Position numbers and translations under genes: made by a program. A stretch of DNA of 64,000 bases from Blautia hominis (lineage in GTDB: Bacteria; Bacillota; Clostridia; Lachnospirales; Lachnospiraceae). The number at the start of each line of letters is the position of its first letter. The first letter of the stretch is position 1. The DNA lies in the NCBI GenBank assembly GCA_002270465.1, contig NQOF01000003.1:558001-622000 (forward strand), read 5' to 3'. The notes below the pieces were generated by a model. That model did not search any database. It was not told where the DNA came from and saw only the letters and a list, made by a program, of their open reading frames with translations. Of the stretch, positions 33,580-42,637 are shown in pieces.

Positions 33580-34545
33580 CTAACGGGTATACCGTACGGT
33601 ATAATTAGTTCCGTCACCAATGTATTTTAATATCTTTTTGCTGTTCTTATTGCTGGAGGCAAAGGTGGGATCCATGCGCTTCCAGCTCTTTCCGTCAAAT
33701 TCAATGATATTGTCGATCCATCCCACATCCTTGATGTATACACTGATCCACGCGTGATATACCTTGCCGGAATAGCCGATCTCCAGCTTTGTGGGAATAT
33801 CCTGGGAGCGCAGCATTGCGGTCATCAGGGAGGCATAGTCAAAGCAGATGCCTTTGCAGGAGGAAAGGGTTTCGTCCAAATCCGGCAGATATCCGTTTGG
33901 GACGGTCTTGGCTTTCTCCTCGTCGTAGGATATGGTCTCTATGACATAATTGTAGATATCCGCCACAGCATCCAGATCGGAGGAGGCTGTCTTGACCTGT
34001 TCCTGAGCGGTTTTCACAGCCTGGCTGTCCGGGGTGAAATCCACATACTGGTTAGGATACAGGTAGGGAATAAAGTCGCTCTCCAGCTTTACATCAATGG
34101 TTTCGCTGTAGAGTGTTGCATATTTGTCACCTGTTATATTTTCATATGTGCTTATGGTGTATGAACCGTCCCCGGAAGTGAGGGGCATGGTCACATAGGG
34201 ACCGGAGGTTATGAAATATTTGTAATTAATGCCGTCAGGGCCGTCTATCTGGATATTGGCCTTGGCTGCATCCCCTGTATACCGGGCCATAATGTAGCCC
34301 TGGTCTGTGTGGGAAACGTCGATGATCAGGGGTTCTGCCCCAAGTACGGCGGTTCCTGACGCCTCGGGCACATGGACATTCGGCGTATTGGGGCGTACCG
34401 TTTCTTTTTTCTCTGCTTGGGAAGTGCTGGATTTTTTTGTGGAGCCGGACGATGCGCTGGCCGCGGAACAGGAGGCCAGGATCAGTACGGGACACAGAAC
34501 AGCTAAAATGCCGCATAGCAGATGGAATATACGGTTGTGAGTCAT
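33580..34545 (-). CDS. Transglutaminase-like lipoprotein
   Basis: Protein of 321 residues with a signal peptide and a lipobox LASC near residue 26, so it is anchored outside the membrane. The C-terminal half has a transglutaminase-like core: Cys in CKGICFDYASLMTAML, His in VYHAWISVYIKD and Asp in RMDPTF. In bacteria this fold is usually a protease or peptidase-like hydrolase of the cell envelope. It heads the pilus operon and shares a divergent promoter region with comEA. A role in pilus maturation is a guess. Confidence 0.82.
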   Translation of the reverse strand: MTHNRIFHLLCGILAVLCPVLILASCSAASASSGSTKKSSTSQAEKKETVRPNTPNVHVPEASGTAVLGAEPLIIDVSHTDQGYIMARYTGDAAKANIQIDGPDGINYKYFITSGPYVTMPLTSGDGSYTISTYENITGDKYATLYSETIDVKLESDFIPYLYPNQYVDFTPDSQAVKTAQEQVKTASSDLDAVADIYNYVIETISYDEEKAKTVPNGYLPDLDETLSSCKGICFDYASLMTAMLRSQDIPTKLEIGYSGKVYHAWISVYIKDVGWIDNIIEFDGKSWKRMDPTFASSNKNSKKILKYIGDGTNYTVRYTR

Positions 34546-34596
34546 ACGGGACCCTCCTCGTGTCTGCTGCTTCTTTCGTTCTGAATAATTGTTTTA

Positions 34597-34625
34597 ATCA
34601 TATCATTTTTTCCTTCATAAAGCAA
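34597..34625 (-). promoter_or_regulatory. Promoter of the pilus operon
   Basis: On the minus strand TTGCTT (34620-34625) and TATGAT (34597-34602) with a 17-base spacer. Confidence 0.55.
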
Positions 34626-34653
34626 TATGAGGGAAAAGTTATGGAATTTGATA

Positions 34654-34682
34654 TTGTAATATGGGACTAAATTCGATAAAAT
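34654..34682 (+). promoter_or_regulatory. Promoter of comEA
   Basis: TTGTAA (34654-34659) and TAAAAT (34677-34682) with a 17-base spacer, back to back with the pilus operon promoter. Confidence 0.55.
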
Positions 34683-34741
34683 AGAAATAGTTATGCATAC
34701 TGGGAACCTTTTAGCCTACTGCTGAGAGGAGATATGCTGTA

Positions 34742-35428
34742 ATGAATAAGAAGATATGTTTCGGACTGCTTGTGCTGTCCGTGTTGTTTATGTCATCCTG
34801 TCAAAAACAGGAGGAAACACTTCTGCTGTCCGGGGACCGGCCGGAGCAGGAGGAAAGTGTACCGAAGGAGTCTGCAGAGCCAAAAGGAAAGGAAGATTCC
34901 GAAAAAGAACCGGATGTTCCCAAAGAGGAGGCGGCTCCACAGCAGATCTGTGTATTCCTGTGCGGCGCTGTAAACCAGCCGGGTGTGTATTACCTGAAAG
35001 AAGGAGCACGGCTCTATGAAGGGATCGCTGCTGCCGGAGGTTTTGCTGAGGCGGCAGATGAGGACTGGTGGAACCAGGCGGCTGTCCTGTCGGATGGCAG
35101 CCGGGTTCAGATCTATACCAGGGAGGAGACAGAGGCATTCCGGCAGGCCGGACAAGACCCGGGAAGAGACGGGGGAGATATGGATCTGCCGGCAAACGGT
35201 GCAGCGCCCGATGCAGCGGATTCAGCGGAAGCCCAAGGCACAGTAAATATCAACACAGCAACCCAGGAGGAACTGCAGACAGTTCCCGGCATCGGGGAGG
35301 TAAAGGCAAAAGCAATTCTCGCCTACCGGGAAGAACACGGGGAGTTTTCATCTGCGGAGGATATCCAGCAGGTGCCCGGCATCAAAGGCAAGACCTACGA
35401 AAAAATAAAAAACTATATTTCTTACTGA
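34742..35428 (+). CDS. comEA: ComEA-type DNA-binding lipoprotein
   Basis: Protein of 228 residues. A lipobox SSC near residue 20 replaces the usual membrane anchor. A Glu/Pro/Lys-rich linker follows, then an SLBB domain (about 73-130, FLCGAVNQPGVYYL) and a C-terminal double helix-hairpin-helix (about 165-227: VNINTATQEELQTVPGIGEVKAKAILAYR). It binds incoming double-stranded DNA at the cell surface. It faces away from the pilus operon and leads toward comEC, so these genes probably serve DNA uptake. Confidence 0.92.
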   Translation: MNKKICFGLLVLSVLFMSSCQKQEETLLLSGDRPEQEESVPKESAEPKGKEDSEKEPDVPKEEAAPQQICVFLCGAVNQPGVYYLKEGARLYEGIAAAGGFAEAADEDWWNQAAVLSDGSRVQIYTREETEAFRQAGQDPGRDGGDMDLPANGAAPDAADSAEAQGTVNINTATQEELQTVPGIGEVKAKAILAYREEHGEFSSAEDIQQVPGIKGKTYEKIKNYISY

Positions 35429-35476
35429 GATATAGTCCGGCATAACGGGCAAACTTAAGGATGAGGAGATAATTAA

Positions 35477-36166
35477 ATGAGTAAAAGAGTTTTAGTTGTG
35501 GATGATGAGAAATTGATCGTAAAGGGAATCCGTTTCAGCCTGGAGCAGGATAATATGGAAGTGGACTGCGCGTACGATGGGGAGGAAGCGCTGGAGAAAG
35601 CCAGGGAGAACAATTATGATATGATCCTTCTGGATATTATGCTTCCCAAGATGACCGGCCTGGAGGTCTGCCAGCAGATCCGTGAATTTTCCCAGGTACC
35701 CATCATTATGCTGACTGCCAAGGGCGAGGACATGGATAAGATACTGGGGCTTGAATATGGTGCGGATGACTATATTACCAAGCCGTTTAATATTCTGGAG
35801 GTGAAGGCCCGCATCAAGGCCATTATGCGCCGGACCAAAAAGGACGAGAAGCAGGCAGAGCGCACCGGTTCCATCACAGTGGGAGACCTGCGTCTGGACT
35901 GCGAGAGCCGCAGGGTTTTCATAAGCGATAAGGAAGTCAATCTGACTGCAAAGGAATTTGACGTTCTGGAACTTCTTGTAAAGAATCCAAACAAGGTTTA
36001 CAGCAGGGAGAATCTGCTGAATCTGGTGTGGGGTTACGAATATCCGGGGGATGTGCGCACGGTTGACGTCCATATCCGTCGTCTGAGAGAGAAGATCGAG
36101 GAGACTCCCAGTGAGCCAAAGTATGTACATACCAAGTGGGGTGTGGGATATTATTTTCAGGTATAA
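35477..36166 (+). CDS. OmpR/PhoB-type response regulator
   Basis: Protein of 229 residues: a receiver with VVDDEK, the phosphoacceptor Asp in LLDIMLPKMTG and the Lys in TKPFNILE, then a winged helix ending EPKYVHTKWGVGYYFQV. It is encoded between comEA and its cognate kinase, 15 bases before the latter. It resembles PhoP/YycF-like regulators. Ribosome site GAGGAGA. Confidence 0.93.
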   Translation: MSKRVLVVDDEKLIVKGIRFSLEQDNMEVDCAYDGEEALEKARENNYDMILLDIMLPKMTGLEVCQQIREFSQVPIIMLTAKGEDMDKILGLEYGADDYITKPFNILEVKARIKAIMRRTKKDEKQAERTGSITVGDLRLDCESRRVFISDKEVNLTAKEFDVLELLVKNPNKVYSRENLLNLVWGYEYPGDVRTVDVHIRRLREKIEETPSEPKYVHTKWGVGYYFQV

Positions 36167-36181
36167 GGAAAAAGGGAGTCT

Positions 36182-37621
36182 GTGAAGTTGTTTGGAAAAA
36201 AAATAAAACATACATTTTTTAAGAGTCTGCGGTTTCGGATCCTGCTGATCCTCATTGTCATCGGCATTGTTCCCAGTATCATTGTGGAAAATGTCATTGT
36301 GAACAGTTATGAGAACCGGGCTGTGGATATCAGGATCGTCAATGTAAAGAACCAGTGCGATATTCTGGGGAACCAGCTCATGAAGGAGGACTATCTGAAT
36401 CATCCGGAATCGGAGGTGATCAATAATGAGCTATCCATGCTGTCTGCTATTTACAATGGCAGGATCCTGATCATCAATGAGGATTTCAAAGTCGTCAAAG
36501 ATACGTTTGATATCGACGTGGGAAGATATGTGCTCTCAGAGGAGGTGATCCGGTCCTTTGAGGGGGAGAAAAATACACCGCATTATGATAAGAAGAACTC
36601 TTATATTGAACTTACAAGCCCTCTGACCGTACCGGGAAAGAAAAAAGTCAAGGGTGTAATGCTCATGAGTATTTCCACCAGCGAGATCGCAGACAGTGTT
36701 GATATGCTGGAACAGAGGGGGAATCTCCTTCTCATTGCCATCTGTCTGCTTGTGGTGGTGTTCGGATACTTTCTTGCCGGTGTTTTAGTGAAGCCATTCT
36801 CCAGGGTCACCAAATCCATTGAGGATTTGACGGACGGATATCTGGATGAGGAGATCTCGGTTCCTGATTATACAGAGACAGAGCTGATAACCAATGCCTT
36901 CAACAAGATGTTAAGCCGTATGAAGGTTCTGGATGAATCCAGGCAGGAGTTTGTATCTAATGTGTCCCACGAGCTGAAGACGCCCATGACTTCCATGAAG
37001 GTTCTGGCGGATTCCCTGGTAGGGCAGGAGAATGTACCTGTGGAGTTGTATCAGGAATTTATGCAGGATATCGCTGTGGAGATAGACAGGGAGAATAAGA
37101 TCATTACAGACCTTCTTTCCCTGGTGAAGATGGACAAAAAAGCCTCTGACTTAAACATTGCCGAGGTCAACATCAACCAGCTTCTGGAGAATATCCTGAA
37201 GCGGTTAAAGCCGATTGCTGAGGCAAAACAGGTGGAACTGATCCTGGAGAGTTACCGGCCGGTAGTGGCTGAGGTGGATGAGGTGAAACTGAGTCTGGCC
37301 CTGTCCAACCTGGTGGAGAATGGGATCAAATACAATACGGAGGACGGCTGGGTACGAGTGACGCTGAATGCTGACCATAAATATTTTTATGTATCTGTTG
37401 CGGACTCCGGCATTGGTATTCCTGAGGAGAGTATTGACAGGATATTTGAGCGCTTTTACCGGGTGGACAAATCCCACTCCAGAGAGATCGGCGGCACAGG
37501 CCTTGGTCTTGCCATCACCAGAAATGCCATTGTTATGCACAGGGGCGCCGTAAAAGTAAAAAGTGAAGAGCATAAAGGAACCACCTTCTCTGTGAGAATT
37601 CCTTTGACCTATATTGCTTAA
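36182..37621 (+). CDS. Membrane sensor histidine kinase
   Basis: Protein of 479 residues starting with GTG after AAAGGGAG. Membrane helices are near 18-38 and 181-203 with an outside sensing domain between them, then HAMP, the phosphorylated His in FVSNVSHELKTPMTSMKVLADSL and the ATPase boxes NLVENGIKYN, DSGIGIP and GTGLGLAITRNAI. It resembles PhoR/ResE/WalK kinases. It is followed 6 bases later by a GerMN lipoprotein, which may modulate it as in other kinase-lipoprotein pairs. Confidence 0.93.
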   Translation: MKLFGKKIKHTFFKSLRFRILLILIVIGIVPSIIVENVIVNSYENRAVDIRIVNVKNQCDILGNQLMKEDYLNHPESEVINNELSMLSAIYNGRILIINEDFKVVKDTFDIDVGRYVLSEEVIRSFEGEKNTPHYDKKNSYIELTSPLTVPGKKKVKGVMLMSISTSEIADSVDMLEQRGNLLLIAICLLVVVFGYFLAGVLVKPFSRVTKSIEDLTDGYLDEEISVPDYTETELITNAFNKMLSRMKVLDESRQEFVSNVSHELKTPMTSMKVLADSLVGQENVPVELYQEFMQDIAVEIDRENKIITDLLSLVKMDKKASDLNIAEVNINQLLENILKRLKPIAEAKQVELILESYRPVVAEVDEVKLSLALSNLVENGIKYNTEDGWVRVTLNADHKYFYVSVADSGIGIPEESIDRIFERFYRVDKSHSREIGGTGLGLAITRNAIVMHRGAVKVKSEEHKGTTFSVRIPLTYIA

Positions 37622-37636
37622 AAGGAGGTGGCAGCA

Positions 37637-38578
37637 TTGAGAAAAATAGGATTGATGGGAATTCTTCTGCTGGCAGTATGCGCTCTGGCAGGGTGCGGGA
37701 AGCAGAAGATGCCGGATAATACAGAGAAAGCTGAATACAGGATGTATTACCTATCCCCCACAGAGGAAGCTCTGGTTGAGGATGACTATGTACCGGAAGA
37801 GCGGGTGACTGCCAGCATGGTGAGCGAGATGGCAAAAAAGCTGACGGAGCCTGTGGACAGCGATGATTATATAAAACTGCTTCCGGATGATGTAAAGATT
37901 CAGGAGTATGAATTTGACGGACGAGGTGTCGTGCTGAATTTTAATGAAGCCTATACCAAGATGAAGAATACCAGGGAGATCCTTGTGCGGGCGGGGATCG
38001 TAAAATCCTTCACCCAGATTCCGGGAGTCATCAATGTGACTTTCCTGGTGGGCGGTGAGCCGGTGACAGATTCAAGCGGCAATGCCTACGGTGCCATGGA
38101 CAAGGACACCTTTGTGGAAAATGAAGGTGAGAACCCCAATTCGTATGTCTATGCGGATGTGAATCTGTACTTTGCCAATAAGGCCGGTGACAAGCTGGTG
38201 AAGGTGACAAACGGCGGCGGGTATTACAGCATAAATGTGCCGCTGGAGAAAAAAATCGTGGAGTTACTGATAAAAGGTCCGCCCAGCGATTCGGATGCCC
38301 AGCCCACCATTGCAAAGGATACCAAGATTTTGGGAGTATCTATTGTGGAGGGGGTGTGCTATGTGAACCTGGACAAGACCTTTATGAACCAGAGTATGAA
38401 TGTACAGCAGGAGCTGCCTGTTTATTCCATTGTCAATTCCCTGATGGATGCGTGCAAGATACACGGCGTGCAGATTTCCGTGGAGGGGGAGACAAAGGTC
38501 ACGTTCCGGGAGAGCATGAGCCTGGATAAACTTTATAAGGCAGATTACAGCTTAGTGGAGGATGCATCAGATGAGTAA
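37637..38578 (+). CDS. GerMN-domain lipoprotein
   Basis: Protein of about 313 residues. AAAGGAGG at 37621 fits the TTG at 37637 best (spacing 8), giving MRKIGLMGILLLAVCALAGCGKQ with the lipobox LAGC. Two GerMN domains follow (about 45-150 and 175-290; for example VLNFNEAYTKMKNTREIL and CYVNLDKTFMNQ). GerMN proteins occur in germination and peptidoglycan contexts and next to kinases as sensors. The stop overlaps the comEC start (ATGAGTAA). Confidence 0.85.
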   Translation: MRKIGLMGILLLAVCALAGCGKQKMPDNTEKAEYRMYYLSPTEEALVEDDYVPEERVTASMVSEMAKKLTEPVDSDDYIKLLPDDVKIQEYEFDGRGVVLNFNEAYTKMKNTREILVRAGIVKSFTQIPGVINVTFLVGGEPVTDSSGNAYGAMDKDTFVENEGENPNSYVYADVNLYFANKAGDKLVKVTNGGGYYSINVPLEKKIVELLIKGPPSDSDAQPTIAKDTKILGVSIVEGVCYVNLDKTFMNQSMNVQQELPVYSIVNSLMDACKIHGVQISVEGETKVTFRESMSLDKLYKADYSLVEDASDE

Positions 38579-40784
38579 ACGGCCTCTGTGTGCCTTTGCC
38601 CTGCTTTTTATGGCAGTCATCTGGTGTCTGAACCTGGCGGGAGTTCCCTTTTTCGGGAATGCTCCCCCGGTTCTGCCAAACGGCTGCAGCCCGGACCATG
38701 CGGTGCTTGAGGGCAGGGTTTATGAGACAAAAAGCAATTCTTTTTATACCACTCTATATATCAGACAAGTAAAAATTCTAAGTGATCCTAACAAATATTC
38801 CATAGAACAGGTAAAAGTAAATATCAAAAATGATCTGGCAGACAATACCGTCAGGCCGGGCAGAAAAGTGCGCCTTACCGGAGATCTGCAGCAGATTCCT
38901 CTTCCTTTTAATCCGGGGCAGTTTAATGAAAGGAGCTATTATTATGCCAGGAAGATCAAATGGTATCTGGAGGGCAGCAGTATGAAAGCATTTCCCCCGG
39001 ATGCCTGGTCTTTTGAAGCACTGCGCTGCCAGGTGAAGAGTTTCCTGAGTGACAAGATACTGGAGCTGGCACCTTTTGACACAGGAGGGATTTTCTGCGC
39101 GATGCTGCTGGGGGAAAAGCAGGAGATCGGTAAGGAGGACCAGCTGCTGCTGAAGCTGGACGGAGTTCTTCATATTGCTGCCATCAGTGGTACCCATCTC
39201 TCTTTTCTGGGATGGGGGTTGTTCCGGTTGCTGCGGAAACTGCGTGTGCCGGTGGCGGCTGCAGGGGGGATCTCTGTCATGCTGATGATGCAGTACGGGA
39301 TATTTACAGGGAGCAGTGCCTCTGCGATGCGCGCGGTGATCATGTTTTCTCTTGCAGTGGGGGCCATGGCGGCAGGCCGGACATACGATCTGCTCTCCGC
39401 TCTGTCGCTGTCGGCAGTGCTGCTGCTTCTGGAAAGTCCGGGATATCTGTATGACAGCGGGTTCCTATTGTCCTTTGGGGCTATTCTGGGGCTGGCTGTG
39501 GTCTATCCGGCGTTTTCGGAAAAGAAAGAAAAAAGAAAGACGGCAATGGCACTGAAATCCGGCCTGGCTGTGCAGCTTGCCACAATTCCTATACAGATGT
39601 ATTTCTTCTATGAACTGCCTGTATTTGGGATTCTGGTGAACCTGCTGGTGCTGCCTACAGTGGGGATCGTGCTGGGTTCCGGGGTATTCGGGTGTCTGGC
39701 AGGTCTGGCAGTTCCGTTTTTGGGAGAGCTTTTCATGCTGCCCGGAGCCTTTTTCCTAAAGATGTATCTTTTTATGGGACAGATTTTGAGACAGATCCCT
39801 TTTGCTTCCGTGATAACAGGCAGGCCCGCAATGTGGAAAATTCTGCTGTATTATATTTTATTGGCAGTGTGGGCGGCGCGGGGGAGAAAGGAGGAGAAAA
39901 AGCGGCATATTCTGCTGCGGTATCTTCCCCTGATTCTGGGGGTTTTTCTGCTCTTCGTAAGGATACCGGACAAAAAACTGAGGATCACCTTTTTAGATGT
40001 GGGCCAGGGGGATTGCTCTGTGGTTATGTATGAGGGAAAAACCTATGTCGTCGACGGCGGGAGCAGCAGTGTGTCCGGTGTGGGGAATTACAGGATCCTG
40101 CCTTTTTTTAAATGCATGGGAATCCGGAAGGTTGACGCTATTTTTCTTTCCCATATGGATGATGACCACATAAATGGTATCGGAGAGCTGCTGAAGGCCA
40201 TCAGAAACCGGGAGACAACTCTGCGGATAGAAAAGCTTTTTTTATCAGAGTGCAATGACAAACAGGAGAAGCGTAAAGTAATAGAGAAGACCGGGCGTGA
40301 GGCAGGATGTCGGATTTTATATCTCTATGGAGGGGATAGGATCAAAAGCGGAGAGTTGGAACTGCGCTGTCTTTATCCCTATGAAAATACAGAGGGAGAC
40401 AGCAACGAAGCCTCCCAGGTCCTTCTTCTGTCTCTGGGGGATTTTAGGGCGCTTTTTACCGGGGATATGGAGGGCGCAGGGGAAACAGCAGTCACAGAGG
40501 CTCTGGAGCAGAAACAGATAAAGGCGCAGGTACTGAAAGTGGCGCATCACGGCTCAAAGAATTCCACATCCCTGCGTTTTTTGGAGGCGCTGAAGCCTGC
40601 TGCAGGCATCATATCCTGCGGGGAAGATAACCGCTACGGACATCCCCACAGAGAGCTGACCGAAAGGCTTTTAGAGGAAAAGGTGAAAATATTTCAGACA
40701 AAAGAACTGGGAGCCGTGTTTCTGGTCACGGACGGAAAAAGATCAGAAGTATCTTTTCAGCATAAAAAATCCATGGTAAACTAG
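38562..40784 (+). CDS. comEC: ComEC/Rec2 DNA-uptake channel
   Basis: Protein of 740 residues. An N-terminal helix and OB-like domain (ComEC_N precursor, about 40-130) precede the channel domain with eight or more helices (about 190-470; AAISGTHLSFLGWGLFRLL is the competence motif). The C-terminal metallo-beta-lactamase-like domain (about 480-735) holds FLDVGQGDCSVV, LSHMDDDHING and VAHHGSKNSTS, which may degrade one strand. A start at 38571 is equally possible. Full length, so the uptake channel appears intact. Confidence 0.94.
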   Translation: MHQMSKRPLCAFALLFMAVIWCLNLAGVPFFGNAPPVLPNGCSPDHAVLEGRVYETKSNSFYTTLYIRQVKILSDPNKYSIEQVKVNIKNDLADNTVRPGRKVRLTGDLQQIPLPFNPGQFNERSYYYARKIKWYLEGSSMKAFPPDAWSFEALRCQVKSFLSDKILELAPFDTGGIFCAMLLGEKQEIGKEDQLLLKLDGVLHIAAISGTHLSFLGWGLFRLLRKLRVPVAAAGGISVMLMMQYGIFTGSSASAMRAVIMFSLAVGAMAAGRTYDLLSALSLSAVLLLLESPGYLYDSGFLLSFGAILGLAVVYPAFSEKKEKRKTAMALKSGLAVQLATIPIQMYFFYELPVFGILVNLLVLPTVGIVLGSGVFGCLAGLAVPFLGELFMLPGAFFLKMYLFMGQILRQIPFASVITGRPAMWKILLYYILLAVWAARGRKEEKKRHILLRYLPLILGVFLLFVRIPDKKLRITFLDVGQGDCSVVMYEGKTYVVDGGSSSVSGVGNYRILPFFKCMGIRKVDAIFLSHMDDDHINGIGELLKAIRNRETTLRIEKLFLSECNDKQEKRKVIEKTGREAGCRILYLYGGDRIKSGELELRCLYPYENTEGDSNEASQVLLLSLGDFRALFTGDMEGAGETAVTEALEQKQIKAQVLKVAHHGSKNSTSLRFLEALKPAAGIISCGEDNRYGHPHRELTERLLEEKVKIFQTKELGAVFLVTDGKRSEVSFQHKKSMVN

Positions 40785-40797
40785 AGGGTATCTAATC

Positions 40798-40930
40798 GTA
40801 ACAATTCAGACAGGTCTGCGCATTTACTGCGCTGACCGTATGAAAAAGTAGTGCCGGCAGGCATCCGGCCCATGGCGAAGCGATTTTTAATGGCTGGATG
40901 CGTAACGGTTCAGCTTGTCTGAACTGTTAC
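40798..40930. mobile_element. MITE-like inverted-repeat element, copy M2
   Basis: A 133-bp element begins GTAACAATTCAGACAG and ends CTTGTCTGAACTGTTAC, flanked by the exact 8-bp direct repeat ATCTAATC (40790-40797 and 40931-40938). It shares most of its sequence with the copy at 5617 plus an extra stretch of about 30 bases. The right end folds on itself (GTAACGGTTCAG / CTGAACTGTTAC). It is the best preserved member, inserted between comEC and holA. Confidence 0.85.
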
Positions 40931-40978
40931 ATCTAATCTGCACGGGAGTTTGAAAGCGCAGCAAAAGGAGTAACTATA

Positions 40979-41956
40979 ATGGAAAGTTTACAGGAAGACA
41001 TAAAAAACCAGGATTTCAAAAAGGTCTATCTTTTCTGCGGGGAGGAGGCCTATCTGAAACAGCAGTATAAACATAGAATGAAGGCAGCCCTGCTGCCGGA
41101 AGATGACAGCATGAATTTCTCCCTGTTCGAGGGCAAAAAGACAGAGCCTAAAAGTGTGATTGACCTGGCGGAGACCATGCCCTTTTTTGCTGACCGCAGA
41201 GTGATCATGCTGGAAGACACGGGATTTTTCAAAAGTCAGTGTACGGATCTGCCGGAGTACATGGCGGAACTGCCGGATTACCTTTGTATGATCTTTGTGG
41301 AGGATGAAGTAGATAAGCGCAGCCGGATGTACAAGGCAGTAAAGAAGTACGGAAGAGTCGTGGAATTTGCAAAACAGGATTCCCAAACCTTGATCCGGTG
41401 GGTGTTAAATATGATGAAGCGGGAAGGAAAGAAGATAACCCAGGGGGATATGGAACTTTTTCTGACAAAGACAGGGACAGATATGGGGAACATAGAAAAG
41501 GAGCTGGAAAAGCTTCTCTGTTACACCATGGGTCGGGATGTCATCACTGCAGGGGATATAGAGGCTGTGTGCACCACACAGATCACCAATCATATTTTTG
41601 ACATGATCAAAGCCGTGACGGAGAAAAGGCAGAAGAGAGCGCTGGATCTGTATTATGACCTGCTGTCCTTAAAAGAGCCGCCCATGAGGATCCTATTTCT
41701 GCTTGCCCGCCAGTTTAATCTGATCATGCAGGTGAAAGAGCTTTCCAAAGAAGGATATGACCAGTCAGCCATCGCCAAGAGAACAGGACTCCAGCCTTTT
41801 GTAGTGAGAAATTATGCCGGTTATGCAAACAGGTACAGCACAGAGGATCTGCGGGCCACGGTGGAGGAATGTGTACAGACAGAGGCGAAAGTAAAGACAG
41901 GCTATATGAATGATGTGATGAGCGTGGAACTTCTGCTGGTGAAATTCAGCAGCTAA
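40979..41956 (+). CDS. holA: DNA polymerase III delta subunit
   Basis: Clamp-loader subunit of 325 residues that opens the sliding clamp. N-terminal KVYLFCGEEAYLKQQYKHRM, the FFADRRVIMLEDTGFF region and the C-terminal helical collar (EPPMRILFLLARQFNLIMQVKEL ... GYMNDVMSVELLLVKF) are typical. The comEC-holA-rpsT order is common in Firmicutes. Ribosome site AAAGGAG. Between the stop and 42117 I see only weak stem-loops and no gene. Confidence 0.95.
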   Translation: MESLQEDIKNQDFKKVYLFCGEEAYLKQQYKHRMKAALLPEDDSMNFSLFEGKKTEPKSVIDLAETMPFFADRRVIMLEDTGFFKSQCTDLPEYMAELPDYLCMIFVEDEVDKRSRMYKAVKKYGRVVEFAKQDSQTLIRWVLNMMKREGKKITQGDMELFLTKTGTDMGNIEKELEKLLCYTMGRDVITAGDIEAVCTTQITNHIFDMIKAVTEKRQKRALDLYYDLLSLKEPPMRILFLLARQFNLIMQVKELSKEGYDQSAIAKRTGLQPFVVRNYAGYANRYSTEDLRATVEECVQTEAKVKTGYMNDVMSVELLLVKFSS

Positions 41957-42117
41957 TACAGCGCTGCATAAGTCTTGCAGTAAACAGTGCCTGATATCCG
42001 CGTCAGGCGTGCACCCGGAGTGGATAGCGGGAACTGGTGCTCCATCCCGGCAGAATCACACGGCAGAGGCGTGTATCTGAAAATAGTGTTCGGTATTTGG
42101 AGACCGAAAAGGGGTAT

Positions 42118-42155
42118 AAAAAGATCCCGGCTGATGACGGGCAGCCGGGATCTGT
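42118..42155 (-). terminator. Intrinsic terminator of rpsT
   Basis: On the minus strand AGATCCCGGCTG and CAGCCGGGATC pair around a short loop, followed by TTTTTATA. Confidence 0.85.
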
Positions 42156-42172
42156 AAATTCTGTCTATAGGA

Positions 42173-42433
42173 TTAGAGTGCGTTTACAGCTTTGGATAAT
42201 CTGGAAACTTTTCTTGCTGCATTGTTTTTGTGGTAAACACCTTTGGATGCAGCTTTGTCGATTGTAGAGATAGCATTCAGCAGTGCTGCTGCAGCTGCCT
42301 CTTTATCTTTTGCTGTAACTGCTGCTTCTACCTTTTTGATAGAAGTTTTCACTGCTGATTTGATAGATTTATTTCTATCAGCCTTTGTTTTGTTCACTAA
42401 AATTCTTTTTTTTGCGGATTTAATATTTGCCAA
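42173..42433 (-). CDS. rpsT: 30S ribosomal protein S20
   Basis: Protein of 86 residues: ANIKSAKKRILVNKTKADRNKS at the N-terminus and GVYHKNNAARKVSRLSKAVN at the C-terminus. The frame opens at 42448, but the TTG at 42433 sits 4 bases after the strong ribosome site GGAGGTGT and gives the family's normal N-terminus, so a TTG start is chosen. It is convergent with holA and ends in a strong terminator. Confidence 0.96.
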   Translation of the reverse strand: MANIKSAKKRILVNKTKADRNKSIKSAVKTSIKKVEAAVTAKDKEAAAAALLNAISTIDKAASKGVYHKNNAARKVSRLSKAVNAL

Positions 42434-42637
42434 ACCGTACACCTCCAAAATTAATTTCTTCTATAATTATTTTTATTCGTTACAATAAAAAGCCTGCGAA
42501 CCCTGCTTTCTACCGTTTGTTATGGTTTTGTACCGGTTAGACACGGACACGCCGGTACCACATGCTTTTTTATTCTAGTTGATTTAAATGTAAATGTCAA
42601 TACATAAAATCCCCCAAAATGCAAAAAATAGGCATAA

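Noticed and set aside
41957-42117. T-box or other riboswitch after holA
   Set aside because: Weak stems exist but no T-box sequence or downstream plus-strand gene is present.
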